The notes below the pieces were generated by a model that was not told where the DNA came from, did no database searches, and was given only the letters and a program-made list of their open reading frames with translations. Position numbers and translations under genes: made by a program. Positions 14,950-23,772 of a stretch of 33,654 bases of DNA are shown here, in pieces (the first letter of the stretch is position 1; every line of letters begins with the position of its first letter). The DNA comes from Phycisphaerae bacterium (GTDB taxonomy: Bacteria; Planctomycetota; Phycisphaerae; UBA1845; JAFGLZ01), in the NCBI GenBank assembly GCA_016927755.1, contig JAFGLZ010000001.1, forward strand, positions 1 to 33,654, read 5' to 3'.

Positions 14950-16362
14950 TTACAGTTCCTTGACGGCGGTGAGCAGGTCCTGGACCGCCTTCTTGCCGTC
15001 GCCGAAGAACATCAGCGTGTTGTCTGCTGCGAAGAGGGGGTTGGGGATTCCCGCGAAGCCGGGACTGAGGCTGCGCTTGATGACGATGACGGTCTTGGAC
15101 TTGTCGACGTCGAGGATGGGCATGCCAGCGATGGGGCTGTTGGGGTTCTTCCGGGCGTCGGGATTCACGACGTCGTTCGCTCCGAGCACGATCGTCACGT
15201 CGGTCTGCTCGAACATGGGGTTGGCGACGTCCATCTCCTTGAGCTTGTCGTAGGGGATGTCCACCTCGGCCAGGAGGACGTTCATGTGTCCGGGCATCCT
15301 TCCGGCGACGGGGTGGATGGCGAAGTTGACCTCCGTGCCGCGCGCCTCGAGGGCATTGCAGAGGTCGCGCACGGTGTGTTGCGCCTGGGAGACGGCCATT
15401 CCGTATCCGGGCACGATCATGACGTGCTGGACGCCGTCCATGAGCATGGCGACCTCGTCGGCGGAGGTCGACTTGACCTTTCCGGCGTAGACCTCGTCGT
15501 CGCTGGCGGTGTCGGCGGTGGGCCCGAGCTTTCCGAACAGGACGTGGGCGATGGAGCGGTTCATGGCCCGGCACATGATGAGGGTCAGGACGATGCCGGA
15601 GGCCCCGACGAGCGAGCCGGCGATGATCAGCATGTTGTTGTTGAGGACGAAGCCCGTGGCGGCCGCGGCCAGGCCTGACAGCGAGTTCAGGAGGGCGATG
15701 GCCACCGGCATGTCCGCCCCGCCGATGGGCATGGTCACGAGCAGGCCTAGGACGCTCGCGACGACGACGAGGAGGAAGTAGATCCAAGGGCCGTGTTGGG
15801 GCTGAGCGACGACCCAGGCGCAGGCGCCGATCGAGGCGATGAACAGGGCGACGTTGAGGGCCTGCTGTCCCGAGAAGTGGAGTGGCTTGCGGAAGGCCTT
15901 GATTTCCTGGAGCTTAGCGAACGCCACCATGCTGCCCCAGAAGGTCACGGCGCCGATCAGACCCGAGGCGGCGGTCGCGACGGTCATCTGTGCGGAAGGC
16001 AAGACGACCTCGGTCGCGCCGGTCGCGGGGGAGGTGGCCTCGACGAGGGCCGACCAGGCGACGAAGACGGACGCCCCGCCGCCGAAGCCGTTGAAGAGTC
16101 CGACGAGCTGGGGCATTGCCGTCATTGGGATCCTGACCGCCAGGGCCGCGCCGACGGCTGACCCGACGACGAGGCCCGCGATGACGACGGGCCAGCCGAC
16201 GACCTTGTTGGCCAGGAGGGTAATGACGACGGCCAGCAGCATGCCCACGGCGCTGATGAGGTTGCCTCGGACGGCGGTCCGCGGGTGCGTCAGCCCCTTG
16301 ATCCCGAAGATGAACAGGACCGACGCCACGAGATAGACGAGGTTGAGTAGCGCGTCTTGCAC
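14950..16362 (-). CDS. pntB: NAD(P) transhydrogenase subunit beta
   Basis: A 470-aa membrane subunit of the proton-translocating transhydrogenase, which uses the proton motive force to drive hydride transfer from NADH to NADP+. The N-terminal two thirds contain about eight or nine membrane helices, beginning with LVYLVASVLFIFGIKGL. The C-terminal NADP(H)-binding domain III shows VPGYGMAVSQAQ near 318-329 and GANDVVNP near 394. It is the last gene of the pntAA-pntAB-pntB operon, starting 4 bp after pntAB, and is followed by a terminator candidate. Length and motifs are as usual for the family. Confidence 0.96.
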   Translation of the reverse strand: MQDALLNLVYLVASVLFIFGIKGLTHPRTAVRGNLISAVGMLLAVVITLLANKVVGWPVVIAGLVVGSAVGAALAVRIPMTAMPQLVGLFNGFGGGASVFVAWSALVEATSPATGATEVVLPSAQMTVATAASGLIGAVTFWGSMVAFAKLQEIKAFRKPLHFSGQQALNVALFIASIGACAWVVAQPQHGPWIYFLLVVVASVLGLLVTMPIGGADMPVAIALLNSLSGLAAAATGFVLNNNMLIIAGSLVGASGIVLTLIMCRAMNRSIAHVLFGKLGPTADTASDDEVYAGKVKSTSADEVAMLMDGVQHVMIVPGYGMAVSQAQHTVRDLCNALEARGTEVNFAIHPVAGRMPGHMNVLLAEVDIPYDKLKEMDVANPMFEQTDVTIVLGANDVVNPDARKNPNSPIAGMPILDVDKSKTVIVIKRSLSPGFAGIPNPLFAADNTLMFFGDGKKAVQDLLTAVKEL

Positions 16363-16366
16363 GATG

Positions 16367-16651
16367 CTAGTCCTTCTTCCTGAACATGCTGAGCATGCGG
16401 TGGGTCACGAGGTATCCGCCGACGACGTTGATGGTCGCCATCGTCACGGCAAGGAAGGCCATCACCCCGGTGACCGTGGGATGGCCGGCGTGGTTGGCCA
16501 GCACCGCCCCGACAAGCGTAATGCCCGAGATCGCGTTCGACCCAGACATGAGCGGGGTGTGTAGGGTGGGCGGGACCTTAGTGATGATCTCGAAGCCGAC
16601 GAAGACCGCCAGCACGAAGACCGTCAGTAGCATGATGAGTGAGGGATCCAT
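16367..16651 (-). CDS. pntAB: NAD(P) transhydrogenase subunit alpha, membrane part
   Basis: A 94-aa protein with three membrane helices, corresponding to the membrane part of the transhydrogenase alpha chain, here a separate gene as in Rhodospirillum rubrum. The conserved THPPLMSGSNAISGI-type motif appears as HTPLMSGSNAISGI at about 31-44. Its ATG shares one base with the stop of pntAA (TGATG), showing tight translational coupling. pntB starts 4 bp after it. Confidence 0.95.
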   Translation of the reverse strand: MDPSLIMLLTVFVLAVFVGFEIITKVPPTLHTPLMSGSNAISGITLVGAVLANHAGHPTVTGVMAFLAVTMATINVVGGYLVTHRMLSMFRKKD

Positions 16652-17892
16652 CAGCTCGAGCTCCCTTCTGATGTCGGCACTTCCGGCGTCTGTTGATCCG
16701 GAGCGGGCGGTTGCGGCTCGAAGGCGGGTTTCTCGATCGGCTCGAGCCCCATTGCCTCTCGGACTCGAGAGTGGACGATCTCGCCATCACGGCACACGAG
16801 CGTCTCCGAGGTGATCTCGTCCTCGGCGTCGATCTTGAACTGCTTTTCGTCCATCAGGTGCTGGAGGAAGGTGGTGACGTTCTTGGCGTACATCTGGCTG
16901 GCGTGATAGGCCTTTCTGGACGGCAGGTTTCCGGGCCCGAGGATCAAGACGCCGTGTGCGTCGACGTTCTCGTCGAGCCGGGTCAGCTCGCAGTTGCCGC
17001 CGCGTTCGGCGGCGAGGTCGACGATGATCGACCCCTGCGGCATGGCCTTGACCATGTCCTCGGTGACCAGGATCGGGGCCTTCCTTCCGGGGATCGCGGC
17101 GGTGGTGATGACGACGTCGCTTTCGGAGACGACTTTGGTCATCAGCTCTCGCTGCTTGGCCAGGAATTCCTGGCTCTGCTCCTTGGCGTATCCGCCCTTT
17201 CCTTCAGCGCCGGTGGTCTCGAGCTCCAGCTCGACGAACTTGGCCCCAAGGCTCTCGACCTGCTCCTTGACGGCGGGTCTGACGTCGTAGGCCTGGACGA
17301 TGGCTCCCAGCCGCCGCGCGGTGGCGATCGCCTGCAGGCCCGCCACGCCCGCGCCCATGATGAAGACTCGCGCGGGCTTAATCGTCCCGGCGGCGGTCAT
17401 CATCATCGGAAACATCTTGGGCAGGACGTCCGCGGCGATGAGCACGGCCTCGTAACCGGCGATGGACGCCATCGAGCTGAGCACATCCATGCTCTGGGCG
17501 CGGGTGATCCGCGGCATGAGTTCCATCGCCAGGAGAGTGGTCTTCCGCTCGGCGAGCGTTCGGATCTGCTCACCGGCGGTCAACGGCTCGGCGCAGCCTA
17601 CGATGATCTGGCCCTGGCGGTGGAGGTCCACGTCGGCTTTGCCCTGCTCGGGGTTGGCCGCGAGGGTTCGGACCTGTGCGATGACGTCGGCGGCGTTGAA
17701 GACCTCGGCCCGATCCGCGGCAACTCGCGCGCCTTTGCTTTTGTATTCATCGTCGGGAAACGCGGCCGCCAGTCCGGCGTCGGGTTCGATGAGGATCTCC
17801 AGGCCTTCCTTCTCCAGGGCGGCCGCGGAGGCTGGAATCAGCGCGACGCGACGTTCGCCTGGAAACGTTTCTCTAACGACCCCTACAATCAT
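16651..17892 (-). CDS. pntAA: NAD(P) transhydrogenase subunit alpha, NAD-binding part
   Basis: A 413-aa cytoplasmic NAD(H)-binding domain I, related to alanine dehydrogenase. It opens with the typical MIVGVVRETFPGERRVALIP, has the Rossmann motif GAGVAGL at 180-186, and the mobile-loop region with GGYAKEQS at 233-240. After about residue 385 comes a Pro/Gln-rich linker, consistent with the split three-gene form in which the membrane part is separate. ATG 17892 follows AGGTGAG at good distance; the frame extends upstream to 17967 but the protein family starts here. A perfect TATAAT at 17970-17975 lies about 80 bp upstream. Confidence 0.95.
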   Translation of the reverse strand: MIVGVVRETFPGERRVALIPASAAALEKEGLEILIEPDAGLAAAFPDDEYKSKGARVAADRAEVFNAADVIAQVRTLAANPEQGKADVDLHRQGQIIVGCAEPLTAGEQIRTLAERKTTLLAMELMPRITRAQSMDVLSSMASIAGYEAVLIAADVLPKMFPMMMTAAGTIKPARVFIMGAGVAGLQAIATARRLGAIVQAYDVRPAVKEQVESLGAKFVELELETTGAEGKGGYAKEQSQEFLAKQRELMTKVVSESDVVITTAAIPGRKAPILVTEDMVKAMPQGSIIVDLAAERGGNCELTRLDENVDAHGVLILGPGNLPSRKAYHASQMYAKNVTTFLQHLMDEKQFKIDAEDEITSETLVCRDGEIVHSRVREAMGLEPIEKPAFEPQPPAPDQQTPEVPTSEGSSS

Positions 17893-17969
17893 GAACTCAC
17901 CTCGGCTTCGGGGACGAAGCTCACTGAAGCAGACCGCAGCCATAGCACCTGGGCGCCGGCTCGGCAAGT

Positions 17970-17975
17970 ATTATA
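17970..17975 (-). promoter_or_regulatory. Candidate -10 box of the transhydrogenase operon
   Basis: A perfect TATAAT on the minus strand in a locally A/T-rich gap, about 78 bp upstream of pntAA. No good -35 hexamer is visible, so an activator or a UP-like region may be needed. Confidence 0.4.
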
Positions 17976-18071
17976 AGGGCTTGACCATAAGTCTGATGCC
18001 CCCAAGGCGGACAAAAATCAAGATTTGACGGACCGGCGACGGGTGACTCAAACAGAATCCGAACGAGGGCG

Positions 18072-18088
18072 GCCCGCGCGAAGCGGGC
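18072..18088 (-). terminator. Hairpin just after the glycosyltransferase stop
   Basis: Six-base-pair GC stem (GCCCGC with GCGGGC, 5-nt loop) immediately after the stop codon at 18090. No T-run follows directly, so termination is only a possibility. Confidence 0.25.
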
Positions 18089-18089
18089 G

Positions 18090-19181
18090 CTAGGCCGGTG
18101 GGATTCGGATCGTGTCTTGGTTGAGGGCCAGTTGCCGATAGAGCTGCGTGGTCTCGGCGACCATGGCGCTGATCCGGTGGTGCTCCGAGACGTAACGCTG
18201 GGCATTGGCGGCCAGCGCACGAGACCTGGCGGGATCGCCCAAGACCTCGGCACAGACGGCGGCAAGGAGCTCGGCGCTCTGGGCGTGGTAGAGCCGAGCG
18301 GTCTGGCCCTCGATCAGACAGTCGTGGTCACTTCCCTCGGCGGCGACGACGACGACGCCGGCCGCCATCGCGGCGATCGGATGGATGGTCAGGCGGTGCT
18401 GAGCGACGGGCTCGATGAAGAGGTCGGCCCCATCGAGGACCTTGGGCCATTCGCGGATGGGCCCGACGAACGTCACGTGCTGATTCAGGCCCAAGCGGTT
18501 GGCGCGTTCCCTCAGCCGGATCTCCGCGGGCCCCACGCCCAGGACGAAGAGCATGATCGGCTTGGGTCCACGGACGAGCTGGGCCATGGCGTCGATGAGA
18601 TGCTCGAGGCCCATATCGGCCGCGAGCGGGCAGATGGTCACGAGGGTGAGGCTCTTGTCTTCGTCGGCGAAGCACGACGGCTCCTTGCCCGCCGTCAGGC
18701 CCCATCGGACGAGAACGACGTCCTCGGCGCTGCGCTCCAACCTTTGAATGGTCTCGGCCCGGACCGGATCGCTCACCGCCACGAGCGTTGCGGCCGAATT
18801 GAGGAACGCCTCGGTCTCGTCGGTCAGCTCGTCGCGACCGGTCAGCGTGACGACGAGGGGCGCGTCGAACGCGCCGGCCAGGTGCCCTCCCAGTTCGGCG
18901 GTCGCCCCGGAGAAGGCATGGACGATGTCGGGCGGGTTCGAGCCCAGTCGGGAGACGAGGTCGGCCAGGGCACGATTTCGCCGCCACCAGGTCAAGGCGC
19001 CATGGGATTCGACCCTCACCGGACCGATCCGCAACGAGTCCATGGACGGCGAGGAAGGGCCGATGATGGTGGTGGGAATGGCGTCGTCGATGAGCCCAAC
19101 GCAGAGGCGCCGGATCGCGGACCCGAAGCGGTCCATGCAGTCTTCGTCTACGATCATGTGAACGTGACAGCCGCTGGCCAT
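18090..19181 (-). CDS. Glycosyltransferase family 4-like protein
   Basis: A 363-aa protein with the two-domain GT-B layout. The N-terminal acceptor domain contains PDIVHAFSG near 82-90 and PLVVTLTGRDEL. The C-terminal donor domain contains LTLVTICPLAADMGLEHLIDA near 203-223, LFVLGVGPAEIRLRERA and VTFVGPIREWPKVLDGADLFIEP, and the late region IHPIAAMAAGVVVVAAEGSDH. The classical E-x7-E motif is degenerate, so the sugar donor is uncertain. ATG 19181 is preceded by GAGGGAG at 7 bp; GTG 19187 is too near the ribosome site. A strong promoter match is at 19214-19242. Likely involved in making a surface polysaccharide, together with the second glycosyltransferase at 21262-22446. Confidence 0.85.
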   Translation of the reverse strand: MASGCHVHMIVDEDCMDRFGSAIRRLCVGLIDDAIPTTIIGPSSPSMDSLRIGPVRVESHGALTWWRRNRALADLVSRLGSNPPDIVHAFSGATAELGGHLAGAFDAPLVVTLTGRDELTDETEAFLNSAATLVAVSDPVRAETIQRLERSAEDVVLVRWGLTAGKEPSCFADEDKSLTLVTICPLAADMGLEHLIDAMAQLVRGPKPIMLFVLGVGPAEIRLRERANRLGLNQHVTFVGPIREWPKVLDGADLFIEPVAQHRLTIHPIAAMAAGVVVVAAEGSDHDCLIEGQTARLYHAQSAELLAAVCAEVLGDPARSRALAANAQRYVSEHHRISAMVAETTQLYRQLALNQDTIRIPPA

Positions 19182-19213
19182 GTCCACTCCCTCAGCGTCG
19201 AACCTGCCGTCGC

Positions 19214-19242
19214 ATTACAGACCGGTGGCGGGGGCTTGTCAA
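19214..19242 (-). promoter_or_regulatory. Sigma70-type promoter of the glycosyltransferase
   Basis: On the minus strand a perfect TTGACA (19237-19242) and TGTAAT (19214-19219) are separated by 17 bp. This is the best sigma70 match seen in the window. The predicted leader is about 26 nt. Confidence 0.65.
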
Positions 19243-19358
19243 TGCGAGCCGGAGGCAAGGGCGCGGGCGGTTTCTTCTCGGCTGAGGCCAAACGACGTGT
19301 CGGTTCTTGCCCCCGGCGGCTCGGCAAACGATCTCGAGTCATGCTATCATGTAGTGCC

Positions 19359-19574
19359 AGTGCCGTTTTCGGTGAGTGAGTTTCGCATCCGATTCAGGGA
19401 GGCATGGGTCAGCGTCAGATGGGCCTTATGAGAGGGAACGAAACACGGGTCCGCAGAACGTCGCGATGATTCAGAACGGTGCATCCCGCTGACCCGTGGC
19501 TTGTTCGATCGGAATGGTCTTCCTGTGCGGACCCATGTCACCCGGCACGAGACTCACTCACCGAAAACGGCACT
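19359..19574. repeat. 216-bp long imperfect palindrome with 23-bp perfect ends (MITE-like or structured RNA)
   Basis: Bases 19359-19381 (core GCCGTTTTCGGTGAG) recur as an exact inverted copy at 19552-19574. Further nested complementary blocks lie inside: CATGGGTC at 19403-19410 with 19530-19537, and CACGGGTC at 19444-19451 with 19491-19498. Alternative interleaved 9-bp pairings also exist (19406-19414 with 19487-19495, and 19447-19455 with 19526-19534). There is no transposase and no obvious target duplication. The right end lies 17 bp before the start codon of the histidine kinase, so the element includes or abuts that gene's leader. Confidence 0.7.
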
Positions 19575-19591
19575 AGAGGACTTTGGACGCC

Positions 19592-21178
19592 ATGGGCAGA
19601 CGCGGTCGCTTCAAACTCTCGCTGGCGAACAAGTGCCGGATGCTCTTCGGTCTGGCGGTGCTTCTGATCATCGCGGCGGCGTTGTTCGTGCCCGGATACC
19701 GGATGGAGTCGCTGGTCCACGAGATGAACATCCGGACGATCCGTCAGATGGCGCTCGCGGTTCACGCGCATTGCGACCTTCCCGGCGGCGACTGGGAGGT
19801 CAAGCAGGCCGAACTCGAGAAGTGGTGGCCCCTTTACGCGGAAGCGCATCAGTTTCCCCCGGAACCCGTGCCCAAGCTTGTCAAGCTCAACCCTCTCGGC
19901 AAGGAGGTGCCGGAGGACATCAGCACGTTCCTCAAGCGATCGATCGACGCCATGCGGGAACGGAACGACTACAACGAGGCGCACGACTGGGGTAAGGAGC
20001 CCGACGGCACGGCCATCTACCGATTCGCGCTGGCGGTGCGGCGAAAGAACGACCACAAGCTCGCGGGGGTGATTACGGCCTGGTACCGTCCGGCCCGAAC
20101 GACGGAGGAGCTTCTCTGGAACCGCGGGGCCTTGATCGCCGCCGGCGCGCTTGCCGGCCTGCTTGCTCTTCTGGTGTTCTACCTGATCACGCAGAAGCTG
20201 ATTCTCTCGCCGGTTCGGGAGCTTCGACGTTTGAGCGAGCAGGTGGCGGCGGGTGACTTGACGGTCCGGAGTCGGACCGCCACGGGCGACGAGTACGAGG
20301 ATCTATCCCGAGCGTTCAATGACATGTTGGCCCATCTGCAGGCCGCCCAAGACGAGCTTCGGGACGCCAATCGGGCGCTGGACATCAAGCTGGACCACCT
20401 GGCCCAGGCGAACGTGGCGCTCTTCGAGGCGAACCAACTCAAGAGCGAGTTTCTGGCGAACGTGAGTCACGAGCTGCGTACGCCGATGTCTTCGATCATC
20501 GGGTTCGCCGAGCTGCTCAAGGAGGCCCACCATGACGGGCAGCCGCGTCTGGCCCGGTACGCGGACAACATCCTGATCAGCGGGCGGATGCTGCTCGAGA
20601 TCATCAACGACCTGTTGGACCTGGCGAAAATCGAGGCGGGCAAGTTGGAGCTTCGCCTCGGGCGGGTGGACGTGGGCGTGGTGTGTCGCGACCTGGTCGA
20701 GCTGACGCGGTCGCTGGCGGCGAAGGAGGGGTTGAGCCTGGAGCTGGAGGTCGCGGACGATCTGCCCACGCTGCAGACCGACGCGGGCAAGATGAAGCAG
20801 GTTCTCTACAATCTTCTCAGCAACGCGATCAAGTTCACACCCGAGGGCGGTCGGGTGATCCTTGGGGCGCGCCGTGAGGGCGAGGATCACGTGCAACTGG
20901 CCATCGTCGACAACGGTCCGGGCATCCCGCGGGAGTACCTGGACAAGATCTTCGAGAAGTTCCGACAGATCGACCAGTCCAAGACGCGCGAGCACAGCGG
21001 CACGGGGCTCGGCCTGGCGATCAGCAAGGAACTGGTGACGATGTTGGGTGGGTCCATCTCCGTGTCCAGCGAAGTGGGCGTCGGCTCGACGTTCACCGTA
21101 CTGCTACCAATTCGGCCGCCGCAATCCGCCGAGGAAGCCGATCGCGCTCGGCGGTCCGTGGCCATCAGCAACGAATAG
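19592..21178 (+). CDS. Membrane sensor histidine kinase with HAMP domain
   Basis: A 528-aa kinase. Helix 1 is at about 18-36, an extracytoplasmic region covers 37-175, and helix 2 is at 178-199. HAMP spans 200-252, a coiled coil 250-285, and the phosphorylated histidine is H293 in FLANVSHELRTPMSSIIGFAELL. The ATPase domain has the N box (LYNLLSNAIKFTPEGG), VDNGPGIP, FEKFRQID and GTGLGLAIS. The sensor region has a DUF3365-like feel (NPLGKEVPED, then FALAVRRKNDHKLAGVI) but lacks a CxxCH haem motif, so this is only a guess. No response regulator is adjacent: it is an orphan kinase between two glycosyltransferase genes. ATG 19592 has GAGGA 11 bp upstream; TTG 19583 is the alternative. Confidence 0.92.
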   Translation: MGRRGRFKLSLANKCRMLFGLAVLLIIAAALFVPGYRMESLVHEMNIRTIRQMALAVHAHCDLPGGDWEVKQAELEKWWPLYAEAHQFPPEPVPKLVKLNPLGKEVPEDISTFLKRSIDAMRERNDYNEAHDWGKEPDGTAIYRFALAVRRKNDHKLAGVITAWYRPARTTEELLWNRGALIAAGALAGLLALLVFYLITQKLILSPVRELRRLSEQVAAGDLTVRSRTATGDEYEDLSRAFNDMLAHLQAAQDELRDANRALDIKLDHLAQANVALFEANQLKSEFLANVSHELRTPMSSIIGFAELLKEAHHDGQPRLARYADNILISGRMLLEIINDLLDLAKIEAGKLELRLGRVDVGVVCRDLVELTRSLAAKEGLSLELEVADDLPTLQTDAGKMKQVLYNLLSNAIKFTPEGGRVILGARREGEDHVQLAIVDNGPGIPREYLDKIFEKFRQIDQSKTREHSGTGLGLAISKELVTMLGGSISVSSEVGVGSTFTVLLPIRPPQSAEEADRARRSVAISNE

Positions 21179-21196
21179 ATGCGATCATGTGCGCCG

Positions 21197-21216
21197 CCGA
21201 TGGGTTTCCCCATCGG
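21197..21216. terminator. Hairpin between convergent kinase and glycosyltransferase genes
   Basis: A perfect 8-bp stem (CCGATGGG with CCCATCGG, 4-nt loop) in the 83-bp convergent gap. The position fits a shared terminator; no T-run is present on either strand. Confidence 0.35.
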
Positions 21217-21261
21217 GTCGGGAGCGACAGGTGCTTCCGGTCGCGCCCCCCTTCTCATACC

Positions 21262-22446
21262 CTAGGCCGGCGGGAATGCCTTCTTGAGAAACGATTCGTC
21301 GCCCAGTGCACCCTCGACGAGCTCGGAGAGTTGCTCGACCTTGGCTTGCCAGGTCTCGCGGGCCATGGCGGCCTGGCGTCGGGCGACCTGATCAGGCCCG
21401 TTGGCGTCGAGCGCGCGCCGGCACGCGGCCACGAATGCGTCGGCGCCATCGGCGATCTCCACGAGGGGTTCGTAGGCGACCACCTCCGGCAGCGGGGTCG
21501 AGACGACGGGCAGGCCGGCGGCGAGGTACTCGCGCAGCTTGATGGGGTTGACGTTCCGCGTTAGCTCGCTAGCGCGAAACGGGATCAGCCCGACGTCAAA
21601 GGCCTTGCAGTAGCCGGGCAGGGATTCGTAGGGGCGGCGCCCGAGGAGGTGCAGGTTGCCGGTTTCGGCGACGGGGAGCGTCTGGACGCGCAGCTCGCCG
21701 ATCATCACGATCGACCAGTCCGGTTTGCGGCGAGCGACCTCGGCGATCAACTCGAGATCGACCCATTCCTGGATGAGGCCGAAGAATCCGAGGATGGGGT
21801 GCGGCAGGTCGGCCACGTCGTCGGGTATGGCGGTGGCGGGATCGGTCGCCCGCGCGAAGTGCTCGCGATCGACGCCGTGTGGCACGAGGACCGTTCGCTC
21901 GTGCAGGGGCGCCTTGGTTTCCTGCAGCCGCGTCGAGGTCGTGACGACCAGGTCGGAGCGATCGATCAGCTCCTTCTCCAAGCTTCGGATCGTCGGGGCG
22001 TCATAGCCGGCGAACTCGCTGAACTCGTCGACGCAATAGTAGAGGAGGCACTCCTCGTGGAATTGCCCGGCCAGATACGCCACGTCGGGCGCGAAGCTCC
22101 AGAGCTGCACCGGTCTGTCGGGCAGGCGGCGGAGCGCCCGACGGATCTGTCGGACCAGCAGTCGACGATTGAGTCGACGAGCCAGCCCTGAGCCGGGCAG
22201 TGGGAGAACCATCGGGGTCAGGACGGTGATGTTCGGCTGGACGCGTTGGGGGCCGGCAAGGACCTCGCCAAGACGCTTGAAGGCGGTACGGAGGTCGGCG
22301 GCGGAGGCCTGGACCTTCCGCGAGCCGTGATAGTTGACCCAGAGGACGTGGTTGCGCTCGGCCAGCACCTTCATGACCTGATGCTTGCTGGTCGGGTCGT
22401 AGAACCAGTTGCTTGCGATGCAGATGATGTTCCGTCCGGTGATCAT
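21262..22446 (-). CDS. Glycosyltransferase (GT4-type, WsaF/EPS-like)
   Basis: A 394-aa GT-B glycosyltransferase. The start MITGRNIICIASNWFYDP and WVNYHGSRK are typical of exopolysaccharide-type transferases of this group. The donor domain contains ILGFFGLIQEWVDLELIAEVA, IVMIGELR, LLGRRPYESLPGYCKAFDVGLIPF and the E-x7-E-type region NPIKLREYLAAGLPVVSTPLPEV. No signal peptide or membrane helix is seen, so it works on the cytoplasmic face, adding a sugar to a lipid-linked or surface glycan precursor. The ribosome site is weak. It is convergent with the orphan histidine kinase and divergent from the transglutaminase gene. Confidence 0.88.
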   Translation of the reverse strand: MITGRNIICIASNWFYDPTSKHQVMKVLAERNHVLWVNYHGSRKVQASAADLRTAFKRLGEVLAGPQRVQPNITVLTPMVLPLPGSGLARRLNRRLLVRQIRRALRRLPDRPVQLWSFAPDVAYLAGQFHEECLLYYCVDEFSEFAGYDAPTIRSLEKELIDRSDLVVTTSTRLQETKAPLHERTVLVPHGVDREHFARATDPATAIPDDVADLPHPILGFFGLIQEWVDLELIAEVARRKPDWSIVMIGELRVQTLPVAETGNLHLLGRRPYESLPGYCKAFDVGLIPFRASELTRNVNPIKLREYLAAGLPVVSTPLPEVVAYEPLVEIADGADAFVAACRRALDANGPDQVARRQAAMARETWQAKVEQLSELVEGALGDESFLKKAFPPA

Positions 22447-22530
22447 GGCCGGATACAGTAGAAACGAGAACGGCTCGAAAGGAAACCTCTCGTGAACAGG
22501 AGGATTCTGGGAAGCCGTGCTCGGTCATGC

Positions 22531-22559
22531 TTCTGGTCGAGCCGAGCGGTCACTATAAT
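22531..22559 (+). promoter_or_regulatory. Candidate promoter of the transglutaminase-like gene
   Basis: A perfect TATAAT at 22554-22559 with a weak TTCTGG at 22531-22536, 17 bp apart. The predicted leader is about 120 nt, starting after the divergent glycosyltransferase gene. Confidence 0.45.
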
Positions 22560-22685
22560 CGGAGCGTGGCATTGGCTGCTAGACGGACCTTCCATTCTGG
22601 GGGTTCCCGACGTACGCATCCACGGGGGCCAGCGAGTGCCCGATCTGGCGAGGCGAGGGGTTGTGCGCGAGCCGAAGGGGTCGTG

Positions 22686-23765
22686 ATGGATAACGAACCA
22701 TCCCGCGTTTCACGTCGCGCTGCCTATCGCCTGGCGGGCGCCTTGTTGGTGAGTACGGTCTTACTCGCGGAGGGGAGCGCTGGCGCCGAGGTGACATCAC
22801 ACGAAGGCAAGGCCTATCACGTTCGGTACGTGTACCGTCTGACCAACAAGCTTGACCGGGAGCTGAAGGACGTGCGGGTCTATATCCCCATTCCGGAGAC
22901 GAGCCCACGGCAGGAGATCCGCTCGCTCGAGATCGTCGTGCCGGACGCGTCCTGCGAGAAGCGGACCGTGACGGACCAGTACGGCCAGAAGCTCTGTCGG
23001 ATCGTTGTGCCGCGGCTGGGGCCCAAGGCAGCGACCGAGGTGGGCTTCGATTGTGAGGCGGTGCTCCGGCCCCGGCCGAGGGTTCGGCTGGATCGGGCTC
23101 GGGCGGGCGGTCTGGACGACGTTCCGCCTGAGATTCGGAAGCTGTACACGAAGAACGTCAAGTACGTCTACGATCTCGACAAGGAGGAGATTCAGCAGAC
23201 CTCCGCCCGGCTGGTCAGACCGCACGAGAACCTGCTCGATAAGGTCATGGCGATCCACGATTTCGTCGCGCAGATGGAGTACAAGCGGGACGGGCGGTGG
23301 GACTCTGCTTGCGTGGTCCTTGGTCGAAAGAACGGGAGCTGCAGCGAGTTCACCTATCTGTTCTGCGCGTTGTGTCGCGCGGCGGGCATCCCGACACGGT
23401 TCGCGGGGGGCACGTGCTACCGTCGCAAGAAGGGGCAGGCGGGTCCGGTGGAGGACACGGTTTATCACCGGTGGTCCGAGCTCTACCTCCCGCCGTATGG
23501 TTGGGTTCCATTCGACGTGACGCGCGATCGCGCCGTTCGCGGCGGCAAGCCCAAGCGCGACTGCGTGGGCGCGGGTCCGGACAACGTCCTGATTCTGATG
23601 CACGGCGCCGGCGGCAGCCGGTGCCTCGGGAACGAGTACGTGGGCTCAAACAGTCAACCTTTGGCCATCAAGCGGGAGCGGACGTTCCTATGGACGCGGA
23701 AGGCGGCGTCCTCGGCTCAGCGGTCGGGCAATCGACCGCGGAGCAGCCGTTTCGTCTCGGAATGA
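22686..23765 (+). CDS. Exported transglutaminase-like cysteine protease family protein
   Basis: A 359-aa protein with a signal peptide (arginines RVSRRAAYR then AGALLVSTVLLAEGSAGA, cleavage near 34). The domain at about 175-285 carries the transglutaminase triad: C219 in GRKNGSCSEFTYLFCALCRAAGIPTRFAGG (spread over 213-242), H261 in YHRWSELYLPPYGWVPFD and D277. The preceding 45-135 region is a beta-rich part often found before such domains (VRYVYRLTN, VRVYIPIPETSP). Such proteins act as proteases or cross-linkers of surface proteins; the substrate is unknown. ATG 22686 follows AGGGG; upstream in-frame sequence is Arg/Gly-rich and not used. The C-terminal 60 residues are basic and of unclear role. 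Confidence 0.87.
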   Translation: MDNEPSRVSRRAAYRLAGALLVSTVLLAEGSAGAEVTSHEGKAYHVRYVYRLTNKLDRELKDVRVYIPIPETSPRQEIRSLEIVVPDASCEKRTVTDQYGQKLCRIVVPRLGPKAATEVGFDCEAVLRPRPRVRLDRARAGGLDDVPPEIRKLYTKNVKYVYDLDKEEIQQTSARLVRPHENLLDKVMAIHDFVAQMEYKRDGRWDSACVVLGRKNGSCSEFTYLFCALCRAAGIPTRFAGGTCYRRKKGQAGPVEDTVYHRWSELYLPPYGWVPFDVTRDRAVRGGKPKRDCVGAGPDNVLILMHGAGGSRCLGNEYVGSNSQPLAIKRERTFLWTRKAASSAQRSGNRPRSSRFVSE

Positions 23766-23772
23766 AACCACG

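Larger units (their letters stand above)
19182..19591. other. 410-bp divergent gap containing a promoter and a palindromic element
   Basis: The left part carries the promoter of the glycosyltransferase (19214-19242), the right part the 216-bp inverted-repeat element 19359-19574. Short open frames cross the gap but none has a convincing start signal or composition, so no gene is called. Confidence 0.6.
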
